From NCBI GenBank assembly GCA_020055645.1, contig CM034546.1, forward strand, positions 58,900,001-58,964,000: a stretch of 64,000 nt of DNA. The letters run 5' to 3'. This DNA comes from Tomocerus qinae (lineage: Eukaryota; Arthropoda; Collembola; Entomobryomorpha; Tomoceridae). The position numbers were made by a program, and so were the translations under genes. The notes beneath the pieces are model-generated. The model searched no databases, was not told where the DNA came from, and saw nothing but the letters and a program-made list of their open reading frames with translations. Below, in pieces: positions 42,001-54,010 of the stretch (its first letter is position 1; each line of letters starts with the position of its first letter).

Positions 42001-42031
42001 GTGACCAATGTATGAATCATACATTGGTCAC
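42001..42031. repeat. Perfect 14-bp stem with 3-nt loop
   Basis: GTGACCAATGTATG-AAT-CATACATTGGTCAC. It lies just next to the break of the IR remnant at 41965, and could be a deletion or insertion scar. Confidence 0.8.
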
Positions 42032-42344
42032 CAAACAGTTTTCCCTGTCACTCCTGCACACTCTTACTGGAGCTATATATTTCCTATTTGGGATGAAGTA
42101 AATCTTTAAGCTACGACTGTTCATTACTAAAAGTTGACTCTTTAACTTCATGTGATCTGAAATATTTGAAAGAAATGGAGTCGTTATTAAAGTTTATTGC
42201 AATGGTATCTTTATTAATCAAAATTAAGTTTTTCCATTGTGGTTTGATTTGGTATTCATTGCTTTAATTATTACTCGTGCTATTTATTATTAATTGGTGA
42301 GTTTATTTTAATGCCTATAATATGTATGTAGTCTGGTAATTCTA

Positions 42345-42584
42345 TTATCTATAGATATACCATAATATTATAAATCTTAGGTGCCATAAATATATGCAGC
42401 GAGCTTTATGCGATGTGAATATTTTTGCTGGAATGGTGTCACAATCTATGTTATAAATATCTGCTGAATATTTTATATGATTTGAGGTATATGAACATTG
42501 AAAAAGTTTTTGATTAATTGATGATAGACAAGTAGCCAACAGGCAAAGCAAAGCAAGAGACTGGAAGCTTACAAAGAGTAGCAT
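42345..42584 (-). CDS. Possible signal-peptide ORF, unrecognised
   Basis: 79 residues with a signal-like N-terminus (VSFQSLALLCLLATCLSS), three later cysteines and a hydrophobic end. It lies upstream, on the same strand, of the IR remnant at 41735, so it may be a leftover first exon of that receptor with the middle deleted. It could also be chance. No family recognised. Confidence 0.3.
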   Translation of the reverse strand: MLLFVSFQSLALLCLLATCLSSINQKLFQCSYTSNHIKYSADIYNIDCDTIPAKIFTSHKARCIYLWHLRFIILWYIYR

Positions 42585-42629
42585 AAAGCGTAAATAAAAT
42601 AATACGACTTTAAAGTGGATTTAGAACAT

Positions 42630-44180
42630 TTATATTGAGAGCAGCAAGTCAACTGTGTAGCCTGCGAGGACGTCGAAGAAGTTGAAGGTTGTACCTTGGT
42701 CGAAAAAGAAGAATTGCCCAACTTTTACCCGCATCGGTCTGAATCCCTTGCACGCCTTTGACATGTACTTGCCTCCCAAAGGACCCCATTTCTCTGCAAT
42801 TTCTTCTGATATGGTGTACAATTTTGCTCCTTGAGGAAAGAAACCCAGCTGCAACCCTGTAACAAGGACAACGCCAACGGGGAATACTAGATATATTTCG
42901 ATTGGCAGAATGTCGTACATTGCAATTGTCGCATAGTTGAAGACGAGACTAATAGCGAATGACCCTGCAAAAAAGGATGGAGTTATAAGGTGGCAGTTGT
43001 CGTTCATTGTCTTGTTCAAGATTCGAAATCCTTGGAACCATTTGACAACAAACTCTTCGATCTTATTCATTTCTTCGACATCGTTTGCATCCTTCATTTT
43101 GGAGTAGTATTCAGGGATAACTTCATTAAGGATGACCAATTGCATTGTTGACGCCCGAAATAGTAGAAGGCCAGAAGTACAGACGTCACCAACTTGGAAT
43201 AATAAGGAGATGGTGAAGAGAAACACTCCAAAGAATACCATCAGCCTTAATGGCATGTAATTTGCCAACCATTCGGGAAGCAGCTCCAATGAAGCGTGAC
43301 GGAACTGGCCATATTTGAAGAATACCGCGAAAAAGGCAGCCACAAAGGCTACGAAAGGGATGCTCACTGGAAAATAGCAGAGAGTCCAACCAACAGGATC
43401 GAATAATGGTCGACGTAGGGTCTCATTTGTCAGCCTCCTTGCTTCCCCTGGAATTTCAAAATAGAAATAAGAAATAAATAATAATTACCTAAGGTGAATT
43501 CATCCTTAGAATACAGAATTCAAACAGTTACCCTCCAATTATTTCCAATGACTGAGAAATTATATCCAATGACTGAGAAATTATTTACAATGACTGAGAA
43601 ATTATTTCCAATGACTGAGAAATTATTTCCAATGACTGAAAAATTATTTCCAATGACAAAAAAATTATTTCCAATGACAGAAATTATTTCCAATGACTGA
43701 GAAATTATTTCCAATTGCTTGGAAATCATTTACAATGACTTGGAATAATATTTTACCTATGGTAATACAGACTATAGAGTTTTTGAAAGTAATTGTTAAA
43801 ATAGACTTACTTCTGAACAATATGTCAGTTTGTGGTCCCCGGCTACGCAGAGTGCAGGTTTCTACGTCCATGGAATATACAGAATAGACGCAAATGCAGC
43901 AGCCCATGAATAACAACCAGGCGAAGACGTAGAACAATTTTTGGATTGGAGGTTCAATTTCTCCTCCGGGGATAAATATATTGACGAAAAGCCTTATACT
44001 CAAATACATTGTGGTTCCAAATGTAACGAGACACATGTATGACCACACAATTTTCGTTGATATATCTTTCGTTGGTGTGAAAGTGTACGTATTGGGATTG
44101 TATCCGTAGGGTAGGAACTTGACCTTCTCACCCAGGCCAAAAATGATCTTGTATGCCATCTCAAAGCTATTGGTGAACAT
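42630..44180 (-). CDS. Diverged GR-like chemoreceptor (2 exons)
   Basis: Exon 1 is 44180-43811 (donor GTAAGT, phase 1) and exon 2 is 43447-42630 (acceptor CCAG), giving 395 residues. Several membrane segments are visible, for example FYVFAWLLFMGCCICVYS in exon 1 and FVAFVAAFFAVFF and AISLVFNYATIAMY in exon 2. The C-terminus (GQFFFF...TFNFFDVLAGYTVDLLLSI) recalls the GR/OR layout of a GxFF segment followed by a final span with a tyrosine, but the strict TYhhhhhQF motif is absent. Length, topology and position among chemoreceptors support a divergent member of that superfamily; another multi-pass protein is possible. The 363-bp intron is largely filled by a 21-bp minisatellite. Base composition is slightly less AT-rich than the neighbouring GRs. 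Confidence 0.7.
43540..43745. repeat. 21-bp minisatellite inside an intron
   Basis: About ten imperfect copies of TTTCCAATGACTGAGAAATTA fill most of the intron of the minus-strand receptor gene. Reading frames on both strands through it are artefacts. Confidence 0.92.
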
Positions 44181-44199
44181 TTTGCTACAACTGAAAATT

Positions 44200-46014
44200 T
44201 GCCACTTTTTGTTTGAGTGGTCAGGTCACTTAAATTGACATTATCAAAACTTTCTGTTATTTAAAACCTTCCCTTCCTAAAAGAAATATTCCCTGACGTT
44301 TAATGACTAGAATTTTTGTTCTTCGTCTACCAAATACTACGCAGTAACTGTGGCAAAGGTGCCAAAAGTCCTAGACAACAGTTTAGCTATATAGAATCTA
44401 TGTCGTTCTACGTAGGACCATGTCGTAATAATTTTGCAATAATGTTATTGTAAACATACATAAACTCAGTAGCGAAGTGTGGCATTCGCATCAACTTACT
44501 AAAAGCACAATTTTCGAATGTGCAGGGAAATTCCTTCATTTATTGAAAAGGTTTTCTGTGTTCTAACTTTGACTTGTTTATCCGTCAAGCAGAAAAAGTT
44601 TACTTTTACTTAGACGCTACTTAAAAAATACGACTTACTCTAAACAACACTCGATACCTAAAAGCATTGCAGAACAGTGGCTACAATCACCATAAGCACA
44701 CAATAGAATAGAAATGTTTATTAAACTAAGTCTTTTTGAGCTGGGCATTATTTAGGAAAACATTTGGTAAAACGATGCTATCTGTTATAACTGTATATAA
44801 GTGGTAAACCTAATATATATGAAATCAACTTTAAATATAAGTCGACTCCACTACCAAAATGCCCTATTTTAGCTGTTTGTAAGTTTGTTTTAGCTGCTCA
44901 TAAGAAAAATTATTTAAATGGAGTATAACATTGATACTTAGCTTCGGGGGAATATGTGAAAAAGCATTTTCTAAAATTAAATTTTGGAGTTTAAATTGCT
45001 TAATTGTAGGTATGTCTTGACTTGGAAAATGTCATCCTGATTTATATGTAAGCAATTACATTATGGCATTTATTTGTCTATTCTATCTTGACACCTTATT
45101 TTTTATAATTCTCTAGGCGTGGATGAATAAATTTAGAATTATGATCAATCTGTTTCTAGTTACCTACACTCGTAAGCTACGGATTTAAAACTCTAAGGTA
45201 CTAACCAATTAAAAAATGTCTTTTGTACCGTAGAATTAGTATATTTTCCCTTAAGTGTGTTATGGAACTATTTAAATCAAAGAAATAAGCCATTCTGCCA
45301 TTCATCTTAATTAAGCAACTTTAAGTCACTATTAAGTTTCTCTTGGGGTCGTACAATGTGTAATTCCGATAACCGTAATATGATATGACACGTAAGCAGA
45401 TATTTCAAGTATTTTATGTATGCTTTTATAACCAAAAGTTTACTCCATGAAAACATAACTATTTGGATATATTAATTTTCAGTTTAACTATGCCATAATC
45501 CTTATACTACGTTCAATGTCAGTGTAAAGTAATGCGTTGTACATTGAATTTAATTTTGTTCAAGTGGTAACTTTACGATAGGACTTTCGGGTCACATTTG
45601 GAGGTAGTCATAAAGACCACTCACCACTACGGTCCATTCTTTCAAATATCTACCCTAAAATATTGCACACTGTTTTCATTACATAATCAAGGACATCAAT
45701 AAACCGTGACAGAATGCTAGAGTAATCAACAGTACAGTACCAAAAAGATAAAGTTTTATGCTAGTACACTGTTGATGCTATGTAGAATTTTTGAATGGAT
45801 TAAAGTGAACTGTGCTCTAAATATGGCATGAATTTCACCAAAAATCAGGTCGATGGCATAGAACATAGATACATGTGACATAGGTACAATCAGCTTTATT
45901 TATTATGAAATAACGTTGAGAACTTCATTCTAGATTACAATCCAAGTCGTTTCCCTTAAATCCGTCAAACTTTAACAAAATTTTCTTATTACATAAAATG
46001 TAATCAAATGGTCT
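44200..46014. other. Intergenic, no gene seen
   Basis: AT-rich, without long frames or Cys-rich exons that I could find. It contains the promoter region of the minus-strand receptor at 44180. Confidence 0.35.
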
Positions 46015-46295
46015 TTACTTGTAAGCCACAATTGATCTTTTGCACTGTTTTAGATCATATGGTAGATCATTCACACAACTTATGGTCTCACCACCTGGGC
46101 AAGTTAGAACGCATTCTTTTGGCTGTGGCATACCAAATACTCCAGAATCTATCAAATAATTATATTATGAAAACTAATTTCCTTTTTGATACTTGATGTA
46201 ATATAATAACAATGGTGTGGAAATAAATAATACATACCTGTAGCGAAGAATGCAAAAATGGCGAAGAAACCCAAAAAGAAATTGTAAAAGTTCAT
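46015..46295 (-). CDS. Small secreted four-cysteine peptide (2 exons)
   Basis: Exon 1 is 46295-46238 and exon 2 is 46148-46015, giving 63 residues. Exon 1 is entirely a signal peptide (MNFYNFFLGFFAIFAFFAT) ending in a phase-1 donor GTATGT. Exon 2 follows an acceptor GATAG and encodes DSGVFGMPQPKECVLTC, then CVNDLPYDLKQCKRS. The four cysteines have spacing C-X3-C-X7-C-X10-C, so two disulphides are likely. The signal-peptide exon, canonical splice sites, in-frame join and a TATAAATA box at 46411-46404 make this a convincing gene although no frame is long enough to stand out. I do not recognise a family. The spacing is not that of the knottin-like genes at 3-24 kb. Confidence 0.75.
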
Positions 46296-46403
46296 GATGA
46301 CGTTTTTAAAATTTATGTCTGCTCCTTAAAATTTGAATTCGTCTTGTTGTATTAGGAAAATTGGATACAGATGCTTAATGAGTTATTGTTCCCTGATGTC
46401 TAG

Positions 46404-46411
46404 TATTTATA
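46404..46411 (-). promoter_or_regulatory. Putative TATA box for the 46295 gene
   Basis: TATAAATA on the minus strand, about 110 bp before the ATG. Confidence 0.45.
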
Positions 46412-46419
46412 TGATTTAA

Positions 46420-47499
46420 CTTCACAATCTTGTGAGCCAAATAAACTGCGCATTACACTCTCCAACGTAATGGGTAGTTGGAAGTAAGTATATAAAATGC
46501 ATGAACATTGAACTTATACTTATAAAGATACATAGTATAGTATACAGTAATGATCGCCAAAATTCTTGGAATCCAATTAACATATCACACTAATGCCAAA
46601 GACAATTAGTTGTAGTTACCTGATCCACCCATCGCATGATTCAAGCAGAATTTTAAACTAAGTGAATGCTTAAATACTGGCATTTACGTTTTTCTTTGAA
46701 CCTAATATACATAACCTTGATTACAAGTACAAATTGTCTAAACTCTAGGAAATGTAAATTATGTTTTGTTTTGGTGAGATAATACAAATTATTTCTGAGA
46801 ATATATAGGTAATAACTGGACTTAACTTTCCTTTGAAAAATACTGTTCCCTGGCATGCAATGCAAGACTAGGGTATTTCCTTAATTTACTTTTTCGGTCT
46901 AAATCTTTCTTTAAGATATTTTAATGATATACTTAGGTGAATCGATTTCATTAAATTCGAGTTCAGAAATTATTAAAGTTATTTATTGAAGTGAAACAAA
47001 GTTTGTAGATATACAACTATAGTGCGTACTACTGTACTATACTACTGTTTTCGATCAGATAAGGTTAGAAGAAATCAATCGGATATCTTATTTAACGCCA
47101 AAAATAAAAAAGTATCAGGCTAAATATTAATAAAACATAAGCTTCATTTTTCAAGTTCTTATGTTCGACATATAATAACTTCTGACGTCGAATAAAATTT
47201 TGTCATCACCAACAAATAAGGGCTTGTATAATGAAATAGATCGAGTAGTTTCTTTCGATATTTAGTCAAAAATCATCTTAAATTATTGTTCAATTAATTG
47301 AAACTTTAACAAATGAGAATAACACTGAAATTGTAATTGTAAAATTGTGACTACAGACCATTGAGTATTTGGAGAGTAAGATGAATTATGGATATTGGTA
47401 GGTTTTGTCTTAATTTAAGTTGAGTTTCCGTACCACTTATATAGATAATTGTGAATGTGATAATTCAATGAAATCTGTAGGACAAGTACATTTTTGACA
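46420..47499. other. Intergenic, no gene seen
   Basis: AT-rich. No coding structure supported. Confidence 0.3.
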
Positions 47500-47760
47500 A
47501 TTTTATTTATTATATAATATGATGTTTATGACACATAAGCATTCAATTAATAAAGCTACTATATATGTAAAACATAATCTAAACCCAATCATACTTTCAT
47601 ATAAATATAATTATGCTCTATAAGTAGCAAATCTACAGACTGGGACGACAGTACAGAGGCGACAATAATGTAGTAAATTATTAATACAAGAAATGTTTGA
47701 TATGCAAATTACCACATAAATTCACATTTAGTGACAGTTATTATGACATACCAGATCTTC
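47500..47760. repeat. Copy of the IR 3' flank without the receptor
   Basis: Similar in order to 55890-56330, the sequence just past the stop of the receptor at 56311: AACATAATCTAAACC, then GACAATAATGTA and TTCACATTTAGTGA. A start-codon context resembling that receptor's (ATTTTGATAAAATAATTA) recurs at about 50190. The receptor body expected between is gone and replaced by repeats. Confidence 0.6.
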
Positions 47761-48298
47761 TCGTGAAACTATTATTGGCATTTGGATGAAATGGACAAAA
47801 ATCAGTCTCAAGTTATTTTAGACTTAAGAAATCAAAATTAAAACATTTTGAAAATGGCAAGTCATAGGATACAGAGATGGGGTAACGCCCATATAGAACT
47901 CCTAATTACATAAACTAAATGTTTCACGAAATGTAGTGGAAAAGAGGAGCCAAGACGCTGTCTGACTCCTCTCCTCTCTCTTTAGAATATGAATCAAACA
48001 TTATTTACTTACTAAATCATGTTTGTACTACAGTTTCATATAGTTTAATACATTTCCTGCCTATATGGAACGCTTAGGCATTTAGTTTAGAGTACGCTAA
48101 CTGTGCTGAAGTGACCATAATAAACTTTCAGAAGTACAGAAGTAGTCAAAAATGTACTTCAGAATAATGTAGGTCAGAATAGAGCCATTTGGCTATGTTA
48201 AACTACAATAGATTAGATAAAATTGGCAGGTAGAATAAGCAAATTAAAAAAATGTTAACTAATATATGCGGATGGGGAAAACGTGACTTTCGTGCAGC

Positions 48299-49210
48299 GG
48301 TGTCCGGATATAAGTGCCAAAATAAAAGTGCCAATTGGCACTCTCAATGTCCATAAGTGTCAATTTAAAAAGTGCCAAAAATTTAAGTGCCAAAGCATTT
48401 AATGCCAAAATCCCAAAAGTTTGCTTTGGATGATATATTCTAAAATATTTATGCTTTTCTAGCAATTCTATTTGTAGTTCATAGTAAATGGAAGACTAAC
48501 GAACTTAGATCAATCAAGAAAGCCTTGTGTAATTTGAATACGCTGATATGTAAACGCTAAGCTGATAAGCTAAAGTCCTAGCTTAGGGAACAAGTATCCT
48601 ACATTTATTTCTGTTTATCATTTGCCTTGGCCCCAGTAGTTGAAAAGAAACACCTGCACAGGTATTCCTATATAAAACATGTGTTGTTAAAAACGTAAGA
48701 TATTGGAAACATGTACAAGAAGATGTACTAAGAACAACAAATTGCTTGGAAGTTGGCATCATGGTTTTAATTATTATCTAGAGTGAATAAACCGCATCCA
48801 TCAATTTAGATGTTATTGTCCCATTTCCAAAGCGAATAAAGTAATTGTTCGCTTATGATCGTTTACTTTAACAGCGGAATGGCAACACCTCAAAAGAAAA
48901 GGTACAGGGAGCTTGATGAAAAGATTTCTTTTCAGGTTGTACAGTATCTCACAAAACCTAATATTATTATCGATTATTTAAATGCATGTACACATTTAGT
49001 GGGACGGAATAATCAAGGATGAAAGACTTAAACTCACATAGGATTATAATTTACAAAGTAATACCCTTGTACATAACATGAGACTTAACAATGACTAATT
49101 AAACTTGCATTGGCATTTAATTTCATTGGCACTTTTGTTTTTGGCACTTCTCAAAATCTCTGAAAAAAATAATTGGCACATTTGACCGTTGGCACATATA
49201 TCCGGGAACC
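48299..49210. mobile_element. Non-autonomous TIR element, 912 bp, 8-bp TSD
   Basis: Left end GGTGTCCGGATATAAGTGCC and right end, inverted, GGTTCCCGGATATATGTGCC. CGTGCAGC flanks both sides (48291-48298, 49211-49218). AAGTGCCAA motifs cluster near both ends. Related flanks at 55430 and 60780 are empty sites. No transposase. GG ends with an 8-bp TSD could be Merlin- or hAT-related; superfamily not settled. Confidence 0.85.
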
Positions 49211-49705
49211 CGTGCAGCTACCTTATACCTCAAGCGAATTTATGCCCATACGAAAGTCACCATTAAGTAATACGACTAAAGCATACCATTAGAATATTTT
49301 ATGTCTTGTAAATAGAAACGAATATAAATTGAATGACATAGCTAACGATGTTTTGATTTAAGGATACAGTCACGGCTTATCCCAATGGACAGTTCCAAGA
49401 TATGTAAGTATAAATACCAATCTAGTATCTCTCTATTTGATTCCAAGTATTTTTACCGATAGCCGATAGACAAATGGACGCTTTTGATTTTCGCGTATTC
49501 CTATGGGTATATCGTATAGATAAATAAAAAATTCGTTCTGCAAATGCAATTTTTAGCAAGGGGGTGAATTGTTGGCAAACTTGGTTGTGCAACATAAAAT
49601 ATTATAATATACGTTGTAAGCCGTGTCCATCTATAATATAATTTGCCTCACTCTACCCATTTAAACCATTGAAATAGCTGTATAATATTATCTGCTTCCA
49701 ACTCC

Positions 49706-49805
49706 AGGTTGGCGAACACTTTACGTTTACTGTGAGGCTTAGGCCTCTCAGGTGACAAGTTAGAGTCTCCATCATTTTTAACTTGTACCGACCTATCGCC
49801 AACCT
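49706..49805. other. Predicted three-stem structured segment
   Basis: AGGTTGGCGA (49706-49715) pairs perfectly with TCGCCAACCT (49796-49805). Inside are two hairpins: CTGTGAGGC-TTAG-GCCTCTCAG (49730-49751, one mismatch) and ACAAGTTA with TAACTTGT (49755-49762, 49779-49786). Together they fold as a three-way junction. It could be a structured RNA, a MITE-like fragment or chance. No tRNA A or B box is seen. Confidence 0.35.
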
Positions 49806-50389
49806 TTTCCTTCCATTAAGGTAGCTTGGGGATTGGGAAAAAGTGCCTAATAGAATTATTGGCTACTTTCTCCCTCTGAATAGCAGCTGTGAGTACTTAT
49901 CGTATATGACATGTATGAAGTCCAAAATATTTTACATCACAATCTCCGATTTTCTTGTGCTCATATATAATTGAATGTCATTTTAACATTGTAGGTATAT
50001 CATGGATTCTTTAGTATAAGCATAGAACAATATTGCAATACCTGACCAATCATGTGAATATTTGGACTAAAGAACTCTGTCCAGCAAGGAATAGAGTAAA
50101 TTAGCTCTATTGCTTGCTAGATTTTGGGAAAGGTAGAATATAATTTTCAATTGCATTATCTTTGATACTACGCTCTACTTTAGAGTGAGACATTTTGATA
50201 AAATAATTAGTCCAACTTGTGTGACTAAGTTTGTAGTATGGAATGTTGTTTGAAAATAGCAACAAGTAAATGAAACTGAACGAGTTCCAATTACAAAATT
50301 AAATGTGGTGAAGTTACATTGAATTATAAATTAGGCAAGTTACTGTTCGGACTTATTACTATAGGTATATATAATAATATAGTTCATAA

Positions 50390-50880
50390 AGCATTCCCCA
50401 TCAAGCAACAGGACCAGAACAATATTCGAATGTTTAATTCCTGTGGATTAAACAGAAACGATAACACTATAGAATTACTTAGTTAAATATGATTCACACT
50501 AAACGACAAAATCATGCATGTTATACTTGCCAGGAGTTCCAAGAAATTGAGTTAGAGGTACCCAATCTGGTCTCTGTCTATTTTCTTCCAGGTATTTTCA
50601 CCCGCAGACAAAATGTACGCTCTCAATTTCCACATAAAATATATGGATATATAATAAAATATTCGTTCTACAAACATCAGTTTTAAAAAGTCGTGTCTGT
50701 CATGTTCCCCCATAATAATATGTACCAAATATTACTTACCAAACCAAACTAAGTATAGTTTAAACTTGTTATGTTCCAGCCTAAATCGAACCCTTAGACA
50801 TTTTGGTTAGGGTCAAGGAACAAAAAGGACCGTTTTCGCCTTGTTTAAAAAAGGTAGAAGTAAAATTTTAAAAATGCAGT
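50390..50880. repeat. Dispersed 500-bp repeat unit, copy 1
   Basis: Shares ACCAGAACAATATTCGAAT, GATAACACTATAGAATTACT and TATTTTCTTCCAGGTATTTTCACC with 60015-60480 and 60895-61290. The local order is the same, so these are duplicated stretches of the IR 5' flank region. A short ORF at 50489 lies in this repeat and is not called. Confidence 0.75.
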
Positions 50881-50889
50881 CCATTTTTG

Positions 50890-53345
50890 TATTGTATTGT
50901 ATTGTATTGTAAAGGCTTTATTGTCAGACACTATTGCAGATTCATAGTTACATGAAACTGGTTTCCAGTAGAGGACAGTGAGCAAAATAAATAGAATGAG
51001 TCAAATACAAATAGTCAGGACTAGGAATAATATTACCACAGTAAATACAAATAATACATTTGGAACAAAATAATCGTCACAATGAATCAGCGAGTATTAA
51101 ATAGGCAAAGCACATAGTATAAACAGGCATATTTTCAGTTTTTCACTCGGCAAGCAACTAAGTGTGTTTTGAGTGCCGATTTAAACGAAGTAAGAGAGTC
51201 TTCACACTTGATATCCTTAGGGAGCTTGTTCCATAGCATAGTAGATCTGTATTGGTAGGATTTTTTGAAAAATTCAGTTTTAAATGACGGAACAGGTATA
51301 TTTTTAAGACGACTCTTTTTGGAGTTTACATCATAATTCCATAAATCAGTAATAGAGTTGGGATATAATGTTTTATATATAATTAATGGGTACAGAGTTG
51401 TAAGTATTACATAGTCAATTTGTTCAGTGACAGAAAGGATTCCAAACGTATCATAAAGGTTGTGCATATCTGGATAGGGTAAATTTCCAGCACGCATACG
51501 AGCTATCTTTTTCTTACTATAAAAATACTGCAGAAGAAAACTATCGACTATAGATTGTAGTTTAGATATATTAGCATTACATGTTGCTGAGTAAATAGCA
51601 ATGCCGTAATCAATAACAGAAATTACAAATGCTTTAAATAAAGTTACCATTACTGCTAGGGAAAAATTTCTTCTATAATACAACAGTTTGTAACATCTAA
51701 AACTAATTTTATGGCAGACAGTGTTTACATGTTTGTTAAAAGACAGATCACTTTCTAGGTACACACCCAGATACTTAAAAGAATCTACCTTACAAATAGT
51801 ATTGCCATTAACTGTTACATTTGTATAATCAGGATTAGTATTTAAGCCATTAGGATTTTTAAAGACCATAAATTCCGATTTTTGCCAGTTAGGTTCAGAT
51901 TTATTATCTGAGCACCAGGATTGCAGACCAGTCATGGAAGTCTGTATATTATCATAAAGTATATTATGGCTATCACACACGATAGGGTTAGCCAGATCAT
52001 CTGCAAATAGAACTAGCAAGGCATCTATATACCTATCAAGGTCACTTATGTAAAAACAATAGCCTAGGGGCCCTACTATTGACCCTTCTGGACAGCCACC
52101 AAGCACATCAAATGGGTCAGATAGGTAAGAACCAAGCCTAATACATACTTTACGATGCATTAAATAGTTACCAAGAATTTTTAAAAGGTAAGAAGGGATC
52201 TCAAAATTGTTTTGCATCTTTTTTAAGAGAATTATGTAGTTCACACTAGGAAAAGCCTTACGGATGTCATAAAAGGGTACACCCACTACCTTACTACTAT
52301 CTAATCCATTAAAAATGACACTAGACAGATTGATTAACGCATGATTGGTAGATAATTTACTCTGAAATCCGTATTGGTTTTTAAAACTTACGAGTGTACT
52401 ACCAACCGCTGTTTGTAATTCAGATACAATTATTGACTCTAATACTTTCCCTAAGTACGGAATTATAGATATGAGTCTATAACAGCTAGGATCAGTAGAT
52501 TTACCACCTGGTTTTAGTAATGGAGTGGCAACTGCCTTTTTCCAGGCCGAAGGAAATATTCCAGAAGTTAGAGAAAAATTAAAGAGTTTAGTAATATAAG
52601 GTACCAGGGGTTCTAAACATAACTTAATTACTTTCTGGGGGATACCAGTAACCCCAAAAGTAGAGCTAGCTTTCACCGATTTTAGATGCTTTAGTACTTG
52701 ATCAACAGTTAGCAGTTTGATATTAGGAATAACTAACTCTTTACAAAATGTATCTAACTCGGAGTTGAGATCATCATGGTTTAGGGAAAACGTTTTAACA
52801 AATGATTCAGAGATATCATCATTATTAGTAATTATATTATCATTATAGTGCAATTCAGTAACTAAAGTATTACAAGAGTTACTATTCATCATATTATTGT
52901 ATACTTTCCAGAGATACTCCGAGCGAGTAGATTTAGAGAACAAATTATTAAAGTGATCACGTTTAGCTTTACGTACAATTTTTGTTACATAGTTTCTCGT
53001 TTTCGTATAATATTCCCACACCAATTGGGATTCAGATTGTTTAGCAAGAGACTTAAAGTGATTTCTATAGTGTATAAGTCTTTTTATATCACCTGTTACC
53101 CAAGGTTGTTCTTTAGATTTAGTGTTTCTTTTTATTACTGGAATTAAGCTATCTATTACTGTTTGACACAAATCATTAAATGTATGGAGCATGTCGTCAA
53201 CATCATCACATGCATCTAACGTAGACCAAGGAAGGTTAGAGAATTCTTCAGCAGCTAATTTAGTATCAAAATTTTTATAGTTACGGGTAAAAATTATCTT
53301 CCTACATAATTTAGGTTTCACTTTCTTTCTAATAATATAGATAAA
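50890..53345 (-). mobile_element. 5'-truncated non-LTR retrotransposon
   Basis: The element runs on the minus strand from about 53345 to an ATTGT-repeat tail at 50890-50911. It is inserted in a host repeat whose unbroken form is at 60430-60640; CCATTTTTG left and CCTTTTTTG right may be the target duplication. It carries an RT frame but no endonuclease. A tiny 3' fragment of the same family is at 9892. Confidence 0.85.
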
Positions 53346-53399
53346 GCCTTTTTTGCCTTTTTTGATGTAGCAGCAGCAGCGTGCCCCATTTACTTCCAT
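51135..53399 (-). pseudogene. LINE reverse transcriptase, N-truncated
   Basis: 754 codons open. The N-terminal 20 or so residues (MEVNGARCCCYIKKGKKG) are translated from flanking host repeat, not from the element. Then comes a connector region with WVTGDIKRLIHYRNHF and ASSTFGVTGIPQKVIK. The RT contains CYRLISIIPYLGKVLES, FYDIRKAFPSVNY (Asp), GGCPEGSIVGPLGYCFYISDL and LVLFADDLANP (FADD about residue 463). A C-terminal part ends SLTSFKSALKTHL. The layout is jockey/CR1-like. CPEGS in place of the usual PQGS, and lack of the endonuclease, suggest a dead copy although the frame is uninterrupted. Confidence 0.88.
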
Positions 53400-53710
53400 T
53401 TTGAAAGTAAATAGGGTAAAAAGGAATTCTTTTTTTAAATGTACATTTTTACTTTTTGTAACAAAGGAGTACCTTTTTGTTACTTGGCTAGAGTAGACTA
53501 GTAGTGCTCAAGTGACCATAGCATAGTAAACTTTCTGACACTTTTAAATTGTAGTTGTTGTCGATTCCGCTAGGTTAAGTTACTTTAGGTTAACCTTATT
53601 TTTAGAAATTTATTTGCCTGCTATATGCAGCATCATTTATTGTGTAATAATACGTATTTATATGATTAAGATATGATAGAGTAAGGATGTATCAGAGGTT
53701 AAAGTAAATT

Positions 53711-54010
53711 CTGAGGAGACCTTGGTACATTTATTTAGCCGGTTTGACGACGGGCTAATTGCTAAGCTACAAATCCGTCTAAAAATATGTGCCAAGTAGA
53801 CCTCCGAACATGTAAATATTTTTCTGAGGAGACCTGGGTACATTTATTTAGCCGGTTTGACGACGGGCTAATTGCTAAGCTACAAATCCGTCTAAGAATA
53901 TGTGCCAAGTCGACCTCCGAACATGTAAATATTTTTCTGAGGAGACCTGGGTACATTTATTTAGCCGGTTTGACGACGGGCTAATTGCTAAGCTACAAAT
54001 CCGTCTAAAA
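53711..54010. repeat. 113-bp tandem repeat, 2.7 copies
   Basis: Units start at 53711, 53824 and 53937 (CTGAGGAGACCT...), nearly identical, the last cut at CCGTCTAAAATG. A diverged relative is at 54080-54180. Minus-strand frames through it (ICSLAISPSSNRLNK) are artefacts. Confidence 0.92.

Noticed and set aside
43494-43745. MTEKLFPMTEKLF repeat protein
   Set aside because: Explained by the 21-bp minisatellite within an intron; no independent coding evidence.
53658-54010. Regular repeats considered as a CRISPR array
   Set aside because: The 113-bp units are contiguous tandem copies without unique spacers, and the genome is eukaryotic.
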